Assembly: GCF_001681715.1 (NCBI RefSeq)
Contig: NZ_LNWY01000004.1
Location: 1 to 64,000, forward strand
Source of the DNA: Tritonibacter mobilis
Lineage (GTDB): Bacteria > Pseudomonadota > Alphaproteobacteria > Rhodobacterales > Rhodobacteraceae
Reading direction: 5' to 3'
DNA: 64,000 nucleotides
Shown here: positions 18,583-28,509 of the stretch, one piece after another
Layout of the letters: each line of letters opens with the position of its first letter
Position numbering within the stretch: the first letter of the stretch is position 1
The notes under the pieces: model-generated
What the model was told of the DNA's origin: nothing
Database searches by the model: none
The model's input: only the letters and a program-made list of their open reading frames with translations
Position numbers and translations under genes: made by a program

Positions 18583-18820
18583 ATGTCTCCTTGTGTATTC
18601 GGCATAGAACGGAATGGCCAGTGATAGAATTGAGCAAGATGCGTTGAGCTTGTACCGCATATAATGATCTGAATTGACCAGGTTTTATGTGATATCGGGA
18701 GTTAGTATATCAAGCTGTTATTTATCTGAAGCGAGTGTTGCGTTGATGGCGAGAAACGTAGCGAGGGGGACTCTGAATCGCCCCATGTTTGCCGGAGATC
18801 CAGAACTAAGGATACTGGGT
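18583..18820. other. Flank of kpsF copy 1, IS border
   Basis: Sequence upstream of this kpsF copy differs completely from that upstream of the second copy, so the homology break is sharp at 18582. No gene is recognised. The last 100 bases probably contain the left end of the IS3 relic that follows. Confidence 0.4.
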
Positions 18821-19803
18821 CATGGGAGAGATGAAGTACGGAACACGCTATCCAGCGGAACTGCGCGCGCGCGGTGCGGATGGTCTTGGATCACGAGACA
18901 GAATACGCGAGTAGATCGGCGGCTATATTGTCGATCTCTCAGAAGGTTGGGTGCCGTTGGGACAGCTTGCGCATCTGGGTCAAGCAGTATGAGACGGATA
19001 CAGGCCAGCGCGACGGCGTGACCTCGGTAGAGCGGGATTGCATCAAGGAACTTGAGCGTGAGAACCGGCAGCTGCGTCAGGCGGAGCTCGACCGACCATT
19101 CTGCAAATGATTGCCTTCATCAAGGATCATCGAAGTATACATGTGGTCGAACCGATCTGCCGGGTTCCGCAAATCGCCCCTTCTACCTTATATTAACGCC
19201 TTGCCGTCGAGCGTGATTCTGGCCGGGCATCTGATCGTGCCAAGCGCGATGCGTATCTGTGCAAGGAGATGAAGGCAGTTTGGGAGAGGAACAGGTCTGT
19301 CTATGGCGCGCGCAAACTTTGGCATGCAATGAGGCGCGAGAAGATTGATATTGCCCGCTTCACGGTCGAACGTCTGATGCGTCAGCTTGGCATTCAAGGC
19401 GTCGGCAACGCAGGACACGCAGTTTGTTCTGGATCCACTCGAACAAGCAATCCATGCCCGCAGGCCAGCCGAGAAATTGGTCCATCATCCAGATCGCGGC
19501 AACCAAAATGTATCGATCAAGTACATCGAGCGATTGGTAGATGCCGGGCTGGAACCTTCCGTTGGCAGTGTCGGAGACATTTATAACAACGCTTTCGCCG
19601 AGGCCGTCATCGGCCTGTTCAAAACCGAAGTCATCAATCGACTGGGGCCTTGGAAATCCAAAGATCAGGTCGAATGGGAAACCTTGCAATGGGTGGATTG
19701 GTTCAACAAAGAGCACCTGCTTGAGTCGCTTGGTTACATCACACCAATCGAAGCGGAGGAGAAGTACGAACGAGCCTTGAAGTCAGACAAAATCGCAGCT
19801 TGA
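18821..19803 (+). pseudogene. IS3-family element remnant (OrfA + OrfB, frameshifts and internal deletion)
   Basis: OrfA is split between frames (KYGTRYPAELR, then MVLDHETEYASRSAAILSIS and VERDCIKELERENRQLRQ). OrfB pieces follow (MIAFIKDHRSIH; MKAVWERNRSVYGARKLWHA; FTVERLMRQLGIQG). After an internal deletion near 19410 the DDE C-terminal part runs in one open frame to the TGA at 19801 (LVHHPDRGNQNVSIKYIERL, YNNAFAEAVIGLFKTEVI). This is the family pattern of an IS3-group transposase. It cannot be active. Confidence 0.75.
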
Positions 19804-19829
19804 AATACGAACTCAAGAGTCGCCGGCAA

Positions 19830-20793
19830 AACCGGGGCGATTCATATCTCCGGCGAGCCGTATTTGGCTTCAGTACCTCTACGCAGAACCCGGCATCCAA
19901 GCTGTTCGACATTCGCCACCTCAAAACTCTCCGGCTATGCCAGTCCATGACCGCCACGAGATGCAGGAAGCCCCGACGCATCGGGACATAACTGATGTCT
20001 GGACGCCCAACCTGATTGGATCGGGTCATGGGCGGATCGCTGAGCAAGTACGGACAAATCTTGTACGCCGGATGCTTCTTGCTGGTTTTGGGCTTCTGAA
20101 AAATCGGCGCCAGACACATGAGCCTCATCAGCCGTCGCACCCGATGGCGCCCGCATCTCTGCCCCTCCCGCTACATGTGGCGGTCTATATGCCGCGAGCC
20201 GAACCAGGGCGCTTCTAGGAGCTGCCCGTCGATGATTCCCATGAACGTCAGGTTCTCGGGGCTTTCGCCGCACGGGTGATATTTGAAGCTGGAGCGCACC
20301 AGAGACAACAGGCTGAACTGCCGCCGGACGCTGAGATAGGGATATCCTGCTTCACCGCTCTCAGCCTCCAGTGCCGAGGATGCGACTGGAGGCTTCCGAC
20401 AAAAATCGCGTTCCTCGACCAACAGGCCGGTCTTGGCGTGCAACTTTTCGACATCTTTCTTGGAAATCCCCGACTCGGTCGAGGCGGCACCGCCAAACAC
20501 TGATGCCACGTTCTCGATCACCGTTCTCTTTCAACCGCTGATTATTGTGGGATGGGCCACGTGGATCTTGGCCAGCTCGGCCTTCACCTACTCGTCATGG
20601 ATGGCTTTGAGCGCAACTTTGGCCTTGCACTCAGCCGAACGAATAGGGTTTCCACTTCGTCATCTGCGATATTCCTTCGTCAGTCGCTGCAGTTTAGCAA
20701 CTGGTCCGAAATATTGCGACCACCTCAGCACTCCGGCATTGACCAGTAGCGCTAAACATTGGCCCATTTCATTATTCGGGGTCAGTTGTTGAT
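19830..20793 (-). pseudogene. Second IS3-family element remnant, reversed
   Basis: On the complement strand from right to left, a degraded OrfA (HVAHPTIISG and EKLHAKTGLLVEERDF, with stops) and then OrfB pieces are visible (SVRRQFSLLSLVRSS; MRRLMRLMCLAPIFQKPKTS; VGRPDISYVPMRRGFLHLVA; MDWHSRRVLRWRMSNSLDA). The OrfB match stops soon after CVEVLK, so the 3' third is lost. The element's terminal end (TGACCCCGAATAATG on this strand) runs up to and possibly into the last codons of kpsM at 20782. Confidence 0.7.
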
Positions 20794-21621
20794 GATGAAC
20801 TTGTTTGATGTCCGGAGGTTCACAAGTCCAATGGTCATCAACACCAGAGAAAGCAAGATTACATAGATCCAGGAGATGTATGCACCTTCGTATTCAGGGT
20901 AGAAGCCAACACGAAGCGATCCAATAATGTGAATTAGCGGATTCCACCACAAAACCGTTTGAAAACTGTTCGGCAAGCTGTCGAAAAGGTAGAAAACTGC
21001 GGAAATAAAGAACATCGGACGCGTCAAAATTTTCCAGATACTGCGCCACGATGGGAGTATCTCGAACAGAGTTGCGTTCATTAGCCCAACAGCGCCTCCA
21101 AGTATCATGGCGAGGCTTAGAGCCATGAAGATGTGCGGAAAGCTAGCCACAAAACTGACTTTAGAATAGATAGATAAGCCTGAAAACACGATAAGAGCAA
21201 CTGTCAACTCTGTAAGCGCGATTAGGGTGAAGCGCCCGAGTACTACATCCGTATGCGTCACCGCAGGATAGAATAAAAGTGCTTTGTTTTGAGTGATGCA
21301 CGAAGAAATTTTCGATTGTGTGCTGTTGTATATACTGAATGGAATGTAACCGGTAGCGTAAAAAAGAGGAAAGCTGTCGCCAAGCGGCGGCTGCTTGAAG
21401 ATGATTGAGAAAGCAAGGGTAAAAACCACGATAATGCCTATCGGCTCCAACACGGCCCAAACATACCCAAGAGACGACCGACCGAACGTCGTAGCCATCT
21501 CACGCATCAGGAGCGCTGCAACTACACGCGCCGTCTGAAACGGAATTTTCCTTCTTGCCAACACCATGGACGGCTCTGGAGCTCGATTTTCAGATTGGAC
21601 TTGATCAGGTTTTTCAGTCAT
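20782..21621 (-). CDS. kpsM: Capsule ABC exporter permease KpsM
   Basis: 279-aa ABC-2 type inner-membrane permease that, with KpsT, moves lipid-linked capsular polysaccharide across the inner membrane. About six hydrophobic segments are visible (for example YVWAVLEPIGIIVVFTLAF, IFMALSLAMILGGAVGLMN, IYVILLSLVLMTIGL). The N-terminal cytoplasmic motif RSSLGYVWAVLEP is typical. The gene is divergent from kpsE and kpsT, unlike the usual kpsMT operon order. The stop codon TGA coincides with the apparent terminal TGA of the adjacent IS3 remnant, so the native C-terminus may be slightly altered. Confidence 0.88.
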   Translation of the reverse strand: MTEKPDQVQSENRAPEPSMVLARRKIPFQTARVVAALLMREMATTFGRSSLGYVWAVLEPIGIIVVFTLAFSIIFKQPPLGDSFPLFYATGYIPFSIYNSTQSKISSCITQNKALLFYPAVTHTDVVLGRFTLIALTELTVALIVFSGLSIYSKVSFVASFPHIFMALSLAMILGGAVGLMNATLFEILPSWRSIWKILTRPMFFISAVFYLFDSLPNSFQTVLWWNPLIHIIGSLRVGFYPEYEGAYISWIYVILLSLVLMTIGLVNLRTSNKFIINN

Positions 21622-21748
21622 GCGCCTGCGGTCGCTTGTAGGAGCGTAATGGTTTGAAACGAGTCGCAGCTACGTATAGAGCATTACCAAGAAAAACAAA
21701 CCTCTCCCTGAAGACAAGCCGCGTTCAGTGAAGCTAGGAACTAACTAG

Positions 21749-22918
21749 GTGACAGTAACTCCAGTGGTCTCAAACTCGCCCAAAGCCCCCGCTCACAAGG
21801 TCCCGCAACCAGCGAGAAATGCAAGAATGCGGGGTCGACATAAGCTTCTACTCGCTTCATTCGCTGGCATGGTACTTCTGCCTGTTTGCCTAATCGTCGG
21901 CTACTTGTTTTCACGGGCGGCCGATCAATTCGTCTCAGAGATGTCGTTCTCCATTCGATCCGAAGAATTTGTCAACCCGCTCGATGCCTTGGCGGGGCTC
22001 GGCCAGCTATCGACCGGCACAACATCAGATGCTGACATCGTACATGAGTTTATCGGCAGCCAGAAAATCGTGAGAACAATCGATGCACGTGTCAATCTGC
22101 GCAAAATCTATTCAAGTGCTGAAGGTGACCCGGTTTTCACCATCGCACCTGACGTCTCGACCGAAGGTCTTGTTGCTCACTGGCGCCGGATGGTTCAAGT
22201 CAGTTACGACAAGGGAAGCGGCCTAATCCACGTCGCCTCTTTTGCGTTCGACCCCGCCTCTGCTGAAACCATTAATAAGGCTATACTATCTGAGTCGCAG
22301 CTGCTCGTTGACAAACTTAGCCTGCTTGCCCGTGAAGATGCGACAAAATACGCGAAGGCCGACTTGGATGATGCGCGAACGCGTCTAAAAACAGCACGAC
22401 AAAATTTAAGTCGTTTCCGCGCGGAAGCGCAAATTATTGATCCATCGATCAATGTGCAAAGCCAAAGCGGCGTGAGCGCAGCTCTTCAACAGCAACTTGC
22501 CGAAGCATTGATTGACCTTGATCTACTTGAGGGAAGTATCTCCAACGTAAACGATCCGCGGGTCGAGCAAGCTGTACGCCGGATCAAAGCGATCGAAAAC
22601 CGCCTTGAGGGCGAACGACAGAACTTATCGTCGGGTGTTGATCGTGGGATGGTAAACATCGTCGGAGATTACGAGGCACTTATTGTCGAGCGCGAGTTCG
22701 CCGAACAGGCTTTTCTCGCCGCAGCGGCAGCTTATGACAGCGCTAAAGCCGAAGCGAAGCGTCGGACTAAATATCTCGCCGTCCACATAGAACCCACCAT
22801 AGCGGACACCTCTCTGTACCCTAGAAAACCATTAGTCATTGCTGTCTCCACTGCATTTCTCATCTTAATTTGGGCCGTCTCCATTATGGTTGCATATTCT
22901 GTACGTGACAGGCGCTAA
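21749..22918 (+). CDS. kpsE: Capsule export inner-membrane protein KpsE
   Basis: 389-aa periplasmic adaptor of the polysaccharide co-polymerase type (KpsE/CtrB/BexC), bridging the KpsMT ABC transporter to the outer-membrane export protein. A membrane segment lies at about residues 31-52 (LLASFAGMVLLPVCLIVGYL) and a second near the C-terminus (about 365-384) after the proline-containing motif YPRKPLV. The periplasmic middle has long helical, Gln/Ala/Arg-rich coiled-coil stretches. The start is GTG with an AGGAA upstream. The kpsT gene begins 5 bp after the stop. Confidence 0.86.
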   Translation: MTVTPVVSNSPKAPAHKVPQPARNARMRGRHKLLLASFAGMVLLPVCLIVGYLFSRAADQFVSEMSFSIRSEEFVNPLDALAGLGQLSTGTTSDADIVHEFIGSQKIVRTIDARVNLRKIYSSAEGDPVFTIAPDVSTEGLVAHWRRMVQVSYDKGSGLIHVASFAFDPASAETINKAILSESQLLVDKLSLLAREDATKYAKADLDDARTRLKTARQNLSRFRAEAQIIDPSINVQSQSGVSAALQQQLAEALIDLDLLEGSISNVNDPRVEQAVRRIKAIENRLEGERQNLSSGVDRGMVNIVGDYEALIVEREFAEQAFLAAAAAYDSAKAEAKRRTKYLAVHIEPTIADTSLYPRKPLVIAVSTAFLILIWAVSIMVAYSVRDRR

Positions 22919-22923
22919 CTGCG

Positions 22924-23589
22924 ATGATTACTCTGAAGCATCTGACAAAGAGCTTTCGGATCGGGTCGGGTCGAAAGTTCATTGCCAAGGAAATTAATGC
23001 AGTATTTCCTGATCGGACCTCGGTAGCTTTGCTGGGGCGCAACGGAGCTGGTAAGTCAACCCTCCTGAAGATTATCGGTGGAACTATGCGGCCGGATAGC
23101 GGGGCTGTCGACAGTTGCGGTGCTGTTTCCTGGCAAATAGGCTTTGCTGGCAGCTTCCACCCAGATTTGACTGGTGCCCAGAATACCCGCTTCATCGCCA
23201 GAGTTTACGGAATCGATACCGATAGCCTAGAAGACTACGTTCTGGATTTTTCCGAGCTAGGCGTGAGCTTCAAGATGCCGGTACGAACCTACAGTTCTGG
23301 GATGCGAGCACGCCTTGCTTTTGGCGTTTCGATGGGTATTCCATTTTCTTACTACTTAATTGATGAGGTGACCTCAGTCGGGGATGCTTCTTTCAAAGAG
23401 AAATGCCGCGCAGTGCTTCAAGACCGTCTGGATCGCGCAGGTTCAATTGTGGTTTCACACAGCGAGAGCACGCTCAAATCGATCTGTTCGGCTGGCGCCG
23501 TGCTAGAGGGTGGGAAACTGTTCTATTATGATGCAGTTGACGACGCGATCGCTCACCATAACGAAAATATGTCGGAGTCGCGCAATTGA
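22924..23589 (+). CDS. kpsT: Capsule ABC exporter ATPase KpsT
   Basis: 221-aa ATP-binding subunit that powers capsule export together with KpsM. It shows Walker A GRNGAGKST near residue 39, the ABC signature YSSGMRARLAFG near residue 132, Walker B YYLIDEVTSVGD, and the switch histidine in VVSHSE. It lacks the C-terminal carbohydrate-binding domain found in Wzt-type O-antigen ATPases, which supports the capsule type. The stop overlaps the TTG start of the next glycosyltransferase (TTGA). Confidence 0.9.
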   Translation: MITLKHLTKSFRIGSGRKFIAKEINAVFPDRTSVALLGRNGAGKSTLLKIIGGTMRPDSGAVDSCGAVSWQIGFAGSFHPDLTGAQNTRFIARVYGIDTDSLEDYVLDFSELGVSFKMPVRTYSSGMRARLAFGVSMGIPFSYYLIDEVTSVGDASFKEKCRAVLQDRLDRAGSIVVSHSESTLKSICSAGAVLEGGKLFYYDAVDDAIAHHNENMSESRN

Positions 23590-24773
23590 TCAGCAGGCAA
23601 CTTAACATACAGGGCCTACCAAACCGGCGGGTAGATATCTTGCATCTGACTTCGGCTCATTCGGTTACTGACACTCGAATCTTTGTCAAAGAAGCGACGT
23701 CTTTAGCCGAGGCAGGGTTCCGTGTTGCCGTTGCTGGGCCTGGGGATGTTAACTGTCAACAGACCATTAATCAGGTTTCAGTCTTTAGCATTGAGCGGCC
23801 CGGCGGCCGCTTCGCGCGCTTTTCCAGTTTTGCTCTCAAATTATACCGTTTTTGCACAAGAATGAACCCACGGGTGGTTCACATTCATGACCCCGACCTG
23901 TTGTTACTCTCCTGGTGGTTGAAGCGACGCGGGATCAAGATTGTCTATGACGTGCATGAGGATTTTCCGAAAGCAGTTCTTTCCCGAACTTGGCTTGGGC
24001 CTGCTATAGCTCGTCGGGGAACGGCGAAACTCGTCGAAATGCTTGAGCAGTCCGCTGCCAGCTGGTTAGATGGAATTGTCCTTGCGGATTCGCAGCTTGC
24101 AAACAGGTTTCCGCTAGACCGAAGCATTGTAGCCCGAAATTATCTGAGTGTATCGGAATGGCCGACTAAATTTTTGGCACCAAAAGAAGAACTTTCAAGT
24201 TTGAAGTGTATTTATGTTGGTGACATCAGTGAAGCGCGCGGGCTAACGCGCATGTGTGACGCAATTCAGGAAGCGCATGAGGCTGGCATTCCTGCGACGC
24301 TTGAATTGGTTGGGCATATCAACGATTCTCAAATTCATTCCATCTCAAAGCATCCCGCCAATCGTCACATTAAGCTCCACGGCTGGGGCACGAGATCTGA
24401 AGTGGCGGAGAAGCTCGCCTCTTCAGACATAGCCTTTTGTCTTCTGGAGCCAACACCTGCCTACCGCGAGGCGTTGCCAGTTAAAGTACTAGAATACATT
24501 GCGTCAGGCCTGATAGTTATAGCAACAGACCTACCCCGACTTCGTAGAGAAACCCTGCTGAAAGAGGCAATCCACTTCGTTCCGTGGGAAGCCGAATCTG
24601 GCTCCTTGGGTGCAGCGATTGCGACTGTCGCTTCCTCGAGCAGTGCTCGAAAAGAACATTTGAAAAATGTGATTATTGGTCACTTTAACTGGTCTAGTGA
24701 AGCGACTAGATTGGTGGAGTTTTATTTCAGCGTGTTGTTAAATCCGCAAGAGCGGCAACCCAGTTTCAGTTAG
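23586..24773 (+). CDS. Family 4 glycosyltransferase
   Basis: 395-aa GT-B fold glycosyltransferase, cytoplasmic, adding a sugar to the growing capsule chain. The N-terminal domain shows DILHLTSAHSVTDTRIFVKE and VVHIHDPDLLLLSWW. The C-terminal domain shows the donor-binding E-x7-E region (YREALPVKVLEYIASG). The start is TTG overlapping the kpsT stop, with GGAG eight bases upstream; no other start precedes the conserved first strand. Donor and acceptor are unknown. Its 3' end overlaps the convergent glycosyltransferase gene by 8 bp. Confidence 0.8.
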   Translation: MISRQLNIQGLPNRRVDILHLTSAHSVTDTRIFVKEATSLAEAGFRVAVAGPGDVNCQQTINQVSVFSIERPGGRFARFSSFALKLYRFCTRMNPRVVHIHDPDLLLLSWWLKRRGIKIVYDVHEDFPKAVLSRTWLGPAIARRGTAKLVEMLEQSAASWLDGIVLADSQLANRFPLDRSIVARNYLSVSEWPTKFLAPKEELSSLKCIYVGDISEARGLTRMCDAIQEAHEAGIPATLELVGHINDSQIHSISKHPANRHIKLHGWGTRSEVAEKLASSDIAFCLLEPTPAYREALPVKVLEYIASGLIVIATDLPRLRRETLLKEAIHFVPWEAESGSLGAAIATVASSSSARKEHLKNVIIGHFNWSSEATRLVEFYFSVLLNPQERQPSFS

Positions 24774-25839
24774 TATTGAGCTCTTGGTACATTGCGATTA
24801 GCTTTCGTTCCTGCGCTTCCCATGAATACTTTTCGTTCAACTCAATCTGTCGGGCTACACTTCTTTCGAACTGACCATAGTTTTTGATCAACTCCAACAT
24901 CTTCACTGCACAATGTTCAGGGCTGTCAGCACTATAGGTTAGGCCAAGGGAGTTCTCGGATACAAACGGACCCATCTCCAAAAGATCAGAGCAAATGATT
25001 GGGTTGCCCGAAAGGGTTGCTTCGAAGAGTTTGTTTGGCATCGCAAACTCATAGGAAAGCGTCACTGGCAGGATCGGGATGATCGATGCATTGGCGCTCG
25101 AAATATAATTTGCGACACGATGAGGTGCTACCGGCTGTAAAATGTGTACACAATCTTCCAGTCCATACGCACTTGCCAGTCGTTTGATGGCACGATCCTG
25201 CCCACTTTGAACTTTCCCAACGGCGACAAGGTGATATCGGCTGCCGAAACGTTCATTTGGATCTCTGAAATCTTGTATCCTTGAAAGTGCGATAATAGCG
25301 AGTTCAAGACCACGGTTCAGCGTGATATTGCCAGTGTAGACGAAAAGAAAATCTCTCGGATGCAGATTTAGGTCGGCTCGAACATCAAATCGGTCATAGA
25401 CTTCCCATTTCTCCGGCATCGGTGTCGGTTCGACAGGCGGAGCATTGAACAGAACGGTAGGCCGATCAATACAGTATTCGTGCGCTAAGTAGTCTGCCGC
25501 CCGTTCAGTGACGGTAATGACCTTGTCTGCTTGAGGCAGATATTTGCGCTCCATGCGCTCGACTTGAATGCGCCGCAAATAGGGCAAGGGCGGACTACGA
25601 TGCACTTCCAGTTCATGACTATCAAACACGAGCTTTGCACCAGTTCGTCTCGCGGCATTAGCAGCTGCAGGCAATGTCACTCCATCGTGCGAGTGAATAA
25701 CGTCAGGGTTCCAAGCATCGATGTGAGAGCCGAACACAGACTCATACGTCCGATACATGAAAAATGTATGCCCAATCATGAGCACGCGCCGAACAACGGT
25801 ATTGTAGGCGTAGCGGCCGAATTTCACTAAGAAGCTCAT
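24766..25839 (-). CDS. Glycosyltransferase family 4, main part of a split gene
   Basis: 357-aa frame containing the second half of the N-terminal Rossmann domain (WNPDVIHSHDGVTLPAA, LVFDSHELEVHRSPP) and the complete C-terminal GT4 donor domain (FLFVYTGNITLNRGLELAI, YEFAMPNKLFEATLSGNP). The first strand and helix of a normal GT4 enzyme are missing from it and are encoded in the upstream frame 25836-26150, which it overlaps by ATGA. Either one gene has been split by a one-base frameshift or two chains are made by translational coupling and assemble; the sequence cannot decide. Confidence 0.7.
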   Translation of the reverse strand: MSFLVKFGRYAYNTVVRRVLMIGHTFFMYRTYESVFGSHIDAWNPDVIHSHDGVTLPAAANAARRTGAKLVFDSHELEVHRSPPLPYLRRIQVERMERKYLPQADKVITVTERAADYLAHEYCIDRPTVLFNAPPVEPTPMPEKWEVYDRFDVRADLNLHPRDFLFVYTGNITLNRGLELAIIALSRIQDFRDPNERFGSRYHLVAVGKVQSGQDRAIKRLASAYGLEDCVHILQPVAPHRVANYISSANASIIPILPVTLSYEFAMPNKLFEATLSGNPIICSDLLEMGPFVSENSLGLTYSADSPEHCAVKMLELIKNYGQFERSVARQIELNEKYSWEAQERKLIAMYQELNTN

Positions 25840-26150
25840 TGGTCTTTGTCCCTGTTTTGTATGGGTAGCGTTTCGACCATTGCGCGGTGCTTGTCACGAT
25901 TCAGCGTTGGTATCTCTCTATATTTCTTTTCCCCGAGGTACATCATTCGCAGTATTTTCAATACATTCCACTCAAATCTTAAATACGTGACACCGTTTAT
26001 TTCTTCTTGAATTGGAATGCCAAGCTTTGGCTTCCAAGTCGCAAGAATACAGACCTCATACCCTGCTCTAGCTAAAGACTCTGCCTCCTTGGTTACCCGA
26101 TAGTCGGGGTTGCATGGATTCGACACGAGCATTACGACGCGCTTTTTCAT
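25836..26150 (-). CDS. Glycosyltransferase family 4, N-terminal part of a split gene
   Basis: 104-aa frame holding the first strand, loop and helix of a GT4 enzyme (RVVMLVSNPCNPDYRVTKEA, ESLARAGYEVCILATWKP) and the usual ITYLRFEW-like strand (GVTYLRFEW). It ends at QNRDKDQ just where the 24766-25839 frame begins. On its own it cannot be a transferase. The ATG at 26150 is preferred over an in-frame TTG at 26165. Confidence 0.65.
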   Translation of the reverse strand: MKKRVVMLVSNPCNPDYRVTKEAESLARAGYEVCILATWKPKLGIPIQEEINGVTYLRFEWNVLKILRMMYLGEKKYREIPTLNRDKHRAMVETLPIQNRDKDQ

Positions 26151-26207
26151 ATTCAAAAGTTCCAATGTGCGTATGCCAGAAACGCAGACGATTCTGCTTC
26201 ACGTCCT

Positions 26208-27113
26208 TCAACGGAATGTGCGAATGAAATTCAACCACTTTTGATGTGGGAGCGCGAAGTTGCCTGTAACACGTTCCTCGTCGGCAACGTCCCGGACGAC
26301 CACGCTACCTATGGTTACATGAACACATTTACCCAGCTTAACGCCGTTGCTGATCGAGCAGTTCGGTCCGAGAAAGCTATCATCACCTATTTCGACGCGC
26401 CCGGAAATTTCTGAACAAGCCGTGAGTTTCACGCGTTCCCCGACTTTGCAGTCATGCGCGACATGGACCTGACAGTCGAGCATCGTTTCCCTGCCGATAG
26501 TGGTGAATCCACCGAACGTCGCTCGTACAATCGTGCACTTGGCTTGAACCGTGACGTAGTCCCCAATCCTGACGCCTCCAGTTTGAGGAAGAACGCGCGA
26601 TGGATTCGACCCTGCCATATGTTCAAAGGCTTCCATTCCAATGACGGTGCCTGCTCCGATAATGCAGTGGTTTCCGATGAGCGAGCGCGGCAGAATAACC
26701 GCGTTGGGGCCGACATGCGTATGCGCTCCGATCACCACGTCGTTCGGTGCGATATAAGCACCTTCCGAAACAACTGCAGTTGGGTCGACGCGAGTCCTGA
26801 AGCGTTTCCATTGAAAATTCTCGATCGCACTGACTGCCTCTTGGATCAATGCCACGGCGGCTTGCGGCGATGTAGCTGTCGCAAGCCCGAACTGTGAAGG
26901 CACAAGTTCAGCCAACTGCGGAGGCACCACAAAGGCGGCAATTCCTTCAAAGTCTCTGGCATACTCAAGATGTTCGGGCTTGGCTGCGGGGACAACCCGC
27001 CCGTCAAGATCCGTCGGAATCTTTCCCGCGTAGGCGATTTTCGCATCCCTTACCACATCCAAACCAGCAGCCTCGGCAAAATTAGAAAGTGATGACCGAC
27101 GATAAGTGAACAT
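26208..27113 (-). CDS. LpxD-like hexapeptide-repeat acyltransferase
   Basis: 301-aa left-handed beta-helix acyltransferase. The N-terminal 100 residues resemble the LpxD uridine-binding domain (AYAGKIPTDLDGRVVPA, IAAFVVPPQLAELVP). The rest is hexapeptide repeats (VDPTAVVSEGAYIAPNDVVI, VGPNAVILPRSLIGNHCIIG) with a likely catalytic His in VHVAHDCKVG. True LpxD acts in lipid A synthesis with lpxA and fabZ. This copy sits inside the capsule cassette beside wbpA/B/E-like genes, so it more plausibly N-acylates a UDP-amino-sugar, filling the WbpD step; that is inference. AAGGAG lies upstream. It is divergent from the dehydrogenase at 27234. Confidence 0.7.
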   Translation of the reverse strand: MFTYRRSSLSNFAEAAGLDVVRDAKIAYAGKIPTDLDGRVVPAAKPEHLEYARDFEGIAAFVVPPQLAELVPSQFGLATATSPQAAVALIQEAVSAIENFQWKRFRTRVDPTAVVSEGAYIAPNDVVIGAHTHVGPNAVILPRSLIGNHCIIGAGTVIGMEAFEHMAGSNPSRVLPQTGGVRIGDYVTVQAKCTIVRATFGGFTTIGRETMLDCQVHVAHDCKVGERVKLTACSEISGRVEIGDDSFLGPNCSISNGVKLGKCVHVTIGSVVVRDVADEERVTGNFALPHQKWLNFIRTFR

Positions 27114-27233
27114 TTGCCGAAACTCCTTGGCAATGGGTTTCCCCCAAAATTATTCACCTTTTACAATCGCGCATCATTCTTTACAAGCGCACCGAGCTGA
27201 GGGCCTTGAAACAACGTTGGACGGTATAACGGT

Positions 27234-28499
27234 ATGAAGACAATCGGAATCTTAGGGATGGGCTATGTTGGGATCCCGCTTGCGCTACGAATTTCTGAGA
27301 CTGGCAGCAAGGTGATTGGGTTCGACGTTGTCCATGAGCGGATTGAGGTTTTGAACTCTGGTAGAAGCCCGATCAAGCATTTTTCTGACACGGACGTTGC
27401 ACGCATGGTCAATTCTAGCTTTGAAGGTACGACTGACTTCAGTCGCGCTGCTGAATGTGATGCGTTATTAATTTGTGTTCCAACGCCTCTTGATCGCTCA
27501 CGTGAGCCGGATCTGAGCTTCGTGATCGCAACGATGGATACCATTGCCCCATATTTGCGTGCGGGCCAACTGCTTAGTCTTGAAAGCACCACTTGGCCAG
27601 GCACCTCTGAGGAAGTTCTCTTGCCATATGTCACCCGTGCTGGCCTTGAGGTCGGGGAAAACTTCTTCTTAGTTTATTCGCCAGAACGTGAAGATCCTGG
27701 AAATCAGAAGTTCGATACGCGATCAATCCCTAAGATCGTTGGCGGTCATACTCCAGCGTGCTTGGCTGCGGGCAAGGAACTTTATGGTGAATTTATTGAC
27801 GTTGTTGTGCCGGTGAGTTCGACTCGTGCTGCCGAGATGGTCAAGCTGTTGGAGAATATTCACCGTTCTGTCAATATCGGTCTAGTCAACGAGTTGAAGG
27901 TCGTGGCTGATGCGATGAACTTGGACATTTTTGAAATAATCGACGCAGCTAAAACAAAACCCTTCGGTTTCACAGCGTACTATCCTGGCCCCGGTATCGG
28001 AGGTCACTGTATCCCAATCGACCCTTTTTATCTGACGTGGAAAGCGCGTGAATTTGGGCTGCATACACGCTTCATAGAATTGGCAGGCGAAATCAACGCT
28101 GCCATGCCCCAATATGTTGTCGACAAAACGATCCGAGCACTTAACGATGTAGGCAAAAGCCTCAAGGGTGCGAAGGTTCTGGCTCTGGGAATTGCCTACA
28201 AGCGTGATGTGGACGACATGCGAGAGAGCCCATCGGTGTTCGTGATGGAGCTGCTTCGTGAATGGGGTGCAGAGGTTCAGTATAGCGATCCGAATGTGCC
28301 CCATTTCCCAAAGATGCGTGAGCACAGTTTTGAACTTAGTTCGGTAGATCTAACCCCAGAAACTCTTACAGATTTTGACGTTGTTCTACTGCTTACCGAC
28401 CACAGAGATTTCGAGTACGAAACGATCGTTGAACACGCCAAATTGGTTATCGACACGCGCGGTAAATTCCCCAATGCCGAGAACGTGCGACGGGCTTGA
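27234..28499 (+). CDS. wbpA: UDP-N-acetylglucosamine 6-dehydrogenase (WbpA-like)
   Basis: 421-aa nucleotide-sugar dehydrogenase that oxidises UDP-GlcNAc to the uronic acid (the WecC/WbpA branch). It shows Rossmann motif [28 protein letters not shown], and the catalytic Cys near residue 262 in [16 protein letters not shown]; the [12 protein letters not shown] form is typical of the UDP-HexNAc dehydrogenases, as opposed to GGYCLPKD in the 10743 gene. It heads a run with an oxidoreductase and an aminotransferase, the WbpA-WbpB-WbpE order of UDP-2,3-diacetamido-uronic acid synthesis. Confidence 0.85.
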   Translation: MKTIGILGMGYVGIPLALRISETGSKVIGFDVVHERIEVLNSGRSPIKHFSDTDVARMVNSSFEGTTDFSRAAECDALLICVPTPLDRSREPDLSFVIATMDTIAPYLRAGQLLSLESTTWPGTSEEVLLPYVTRAGLEVGENFFLVYSPEREDPGNQKFDTRSIPKIVGGHTPACLAAGKELYGEFIDVVVPVSSTRAAEMVKLLENIHRSVNIGLVNELKVVADAMNLDIFEIIDAAKTKPFGFTAYYPGPGIGGHCIPIDPFYLTWKAREFGLHTRFIELAGEINAAMPQYVVDKTIRALNDVGKSLKGAKVLALGIAYKRDVDDMRESPSVFVMELLREWGAEVQYSDPNVPHFPKMREHSFELSSVDLTPETLTDFDVVLLLTDHRDFEYETIVEHAKLVIDTRGKFPNAENVRRA

Positions 28500-28509
28500 A
28501 GAGGTTAGA

